Shown here one piece after another: positions 5,811 through 6,618 of a stretch of DNA of 6,618 bases. The notes under the pieces are model-generated. The model ran no database searches and was not told where the DNA came from. It saw only the letters and a program-made list of their open reading frames with translations. The translations under genes were made by a program, and so were the position numbers. Each line of letters opens with the position of its first letter. Position 1 is the stretch's first letter. Origin of the DNA: SIG480 sp045614365. Its GTDB lineage: Bacteria > Bacillota > Clostridia > Oscillospirales > JAAYXM01. Location: NCBI GenBank assembly GCA_045614365.1, contig JAZLCV010000100.1, positions 1-6,618 on the forward strand. The letters are read 5' to 3'.

Positions 5811-6618
5811 ATGAATAACGACGCATTGATTCCAAAAATCGGCGTAATAACCGATGTGCGCATCGACACCCCCGATATCAAAACCTTCCGCGTTGTTACC
5901 CCCGACGGAAAAAAAGCATTCGACCATCGTCCCGGACAGTGCGCCATGCTCTCCGTTCCCGGAGTCGGCGAGGCGATGTTCTCCATTACCTCCTCACCTA
6001 CCAACGAGGAATATATGGAGTTTTCAATCAAAAAGTGCGGTTGCGTAACAGAGTGGCTTCACAGCGCAGAGGTCGGTCAGCAGATAACAATCCGCGGGCC
6101 TTACGGCAAGCCTTTCCCTGTCGATGATGTATTTGCCGGCAAAAACCTTCTGTTTATCGCAGGCGGTGTAGGTCTTGCGCCTTTGCGCTCGGTAATAAAC
6201 TACTGCCGACATTACCGCGACCGTTACGGTGATATCGACATTGTTTACGGTGCGCGCGGACGCGAGGATTTGCTTGACTACAATGAAATTATCGAAGAAT
6301 GGTCAAACGATGCAGGTGTTAACGTTCACCTCACCATAGACAACCCGCAAGAGGGTTGGGACGGACACGTCGGATTTGTTCCAAACTATGTAAAGGAACT
6401 TAACTTCACCACCGACAAAACCGCGGTTTTATGCGGTCCTCCGATTATGATCAAGTTCACTCTTGACGGACTTTGCTCTCTTGGTTTTGACAAAACGCAG
6501 ATATACACAACACTTGAGCTTCGTATGAAATGCGGTGTCGGAAAGTGCGGAAGATGCAACGTGGGGTCAAAATACGTCTGCAAGGACGGACCTGTTTTCC
6601 GCTGTGACGAGCTTGATG
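5811..6618 (+). CDS. flxA: FAD/NAD(P)-binding oxidoreductase with [2Fe-2S], FlxA/AsrB/HydG-like (3' end cut by window)
   Basis: The frame is open to the window edge; 269 codons are present, close to the usual 265-285, so only a few residues should be missing. This is the NAD(P)H-oxidising flavin subunit, of the ferredoxin-reductase/PyrK superfamily. An N-terminal FAD beta-barrel shows HRPGQ (39-43) and MFSITSSP (56-63). The NAD domain has IAGGVGLAPLRSVI (116-129), VYGARGREDLLDY (145-157) and CGPPIMI (208-214). The C-terminal [2Fe-2S] site is Cys241/246/249/257 within KCGVGKCGRCNVG and YVCKDGPVF. The start is ATG at 5811; the best upstream purine box, AAAGGAA (5791-5797), lies about 14 bases away, making this the weakest ribosome binding site of the set. 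NADH-linked FlxA is favoured because hdr and mvhD-like genes precede it; asrB and hydG encode the same architecture, so the symbol is contextual. Confidence 0.86.
   Translation, partial: MNNDALIPKIGVITDVRIDTPDIKTFRVVTPDGKKAFDHRPGQCAMLSVPGVGEAMFSITSSPTNEEYMEFSIKKCGCVTEWLHSAEVGQQITIRGPYGKPFPVDDVFAGKNLLFIAGGVGLAPLRSVINYCRHYRDRYGDIDIVYGARGREDLLDYNEIIEEWSNDAGVNVHLTIDNPQEGWDGHVGFVPNYVKELNFTTDKTAVLCGPPIMIKFTLDGLCSLGFDKTQIYTTLELRMKCGVGKCGRCNVGSKYVCKDGPVFRCDELD

Noticed and set aside
5854..6127. Plus-strand frames at 5854-6048 and 5939-6127
   Set aside because: Both lie out of frame inside the FAD/NAD oxidoreductase, whose translation from 5811 shows clear FAD, NAD and [2Fe-2S] motifs.

Overview
The window is one stretch of plus-strand genes. 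It encodes what looks like a complete soluble HdrABC/FlxABCD-type complex: a heterodisulfide-reductase-like module joined to an NAD(P)H-flavin module. No RNA gene, CRISPR array, insertion sequence or transposase was seen. Strong GGAGG-type ribosome binding sites, ATG starts, a moderate base composition (estimated by eye) and an anaerobic Fe-S gene set suggest a strict anaerobe, most likely a Clostridia-like Firmicute. A sulfate-reducer-like or other fermentative anaerobe cannot be excluded, because the window holds no taxonomic marker.

Layout: a short leader (1-79) with a small hairpin, then hdrB (80-874), hdrC (864-1250), hdrA (1265-3259) and an mvhD/flxD-like gene (3250-3684). Next come two ferredoxin-domain subunits with related cysteine motifs, one FlxC/FrhB-like (3672-4670) and one FlxB/AsrA/HydB-like (4663-5688). 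After a 122-bp gap containing inverted repeats comes a FlxA/AsrB/HydG/PyrK-like FAD-NAD-[2Fe-2S] subunit (5811 to the window edge, just short of its expected end). Except for the 14-bp hdrC-hdrA gap and this 122-bp gap, neighbouring genes overlap by 8-13 bp, and each ribosome binding site lies inside or at the end of the preceding gene. This points to one translationally coupled operon.

Expected joint function (family knowledge plus inference): the FlxA-like protein takes a hydride from NAD(P)H onto FAD. Electrons pass through its [2Fe-2S] cluster and the clusters of the two ferredoxin-domain proteins to the MvhD-like [2Fe-2S] adaptor, which docks on HdrA. The HdrA flavin would bifurcate the electrons, one branch going to ferredoxin and the other through HdrC to the two CCG-domain clusters of HdrB, which reduce a disulfide. 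The physiological disulfide is unknown: no DsrC-like protein, methanogen hydrogenase or formate dehydrogenase is encoded here. The gene order (hdrB-hdrC-hdrA-D-C-B-A) is close to the mirror image of the flxABCD-hdrABC order I recall for Desulfovibrio.

The parts most worth a second look are the CPxCxC motif shared by the two ferredoxin-domain subunits, extra cysteines in the MvhD-like protein, the structured gap before the flavin subunit, and what lies past the right edge. If an asrC or hydrogenase gene follows, the last two genes would need a different reading.
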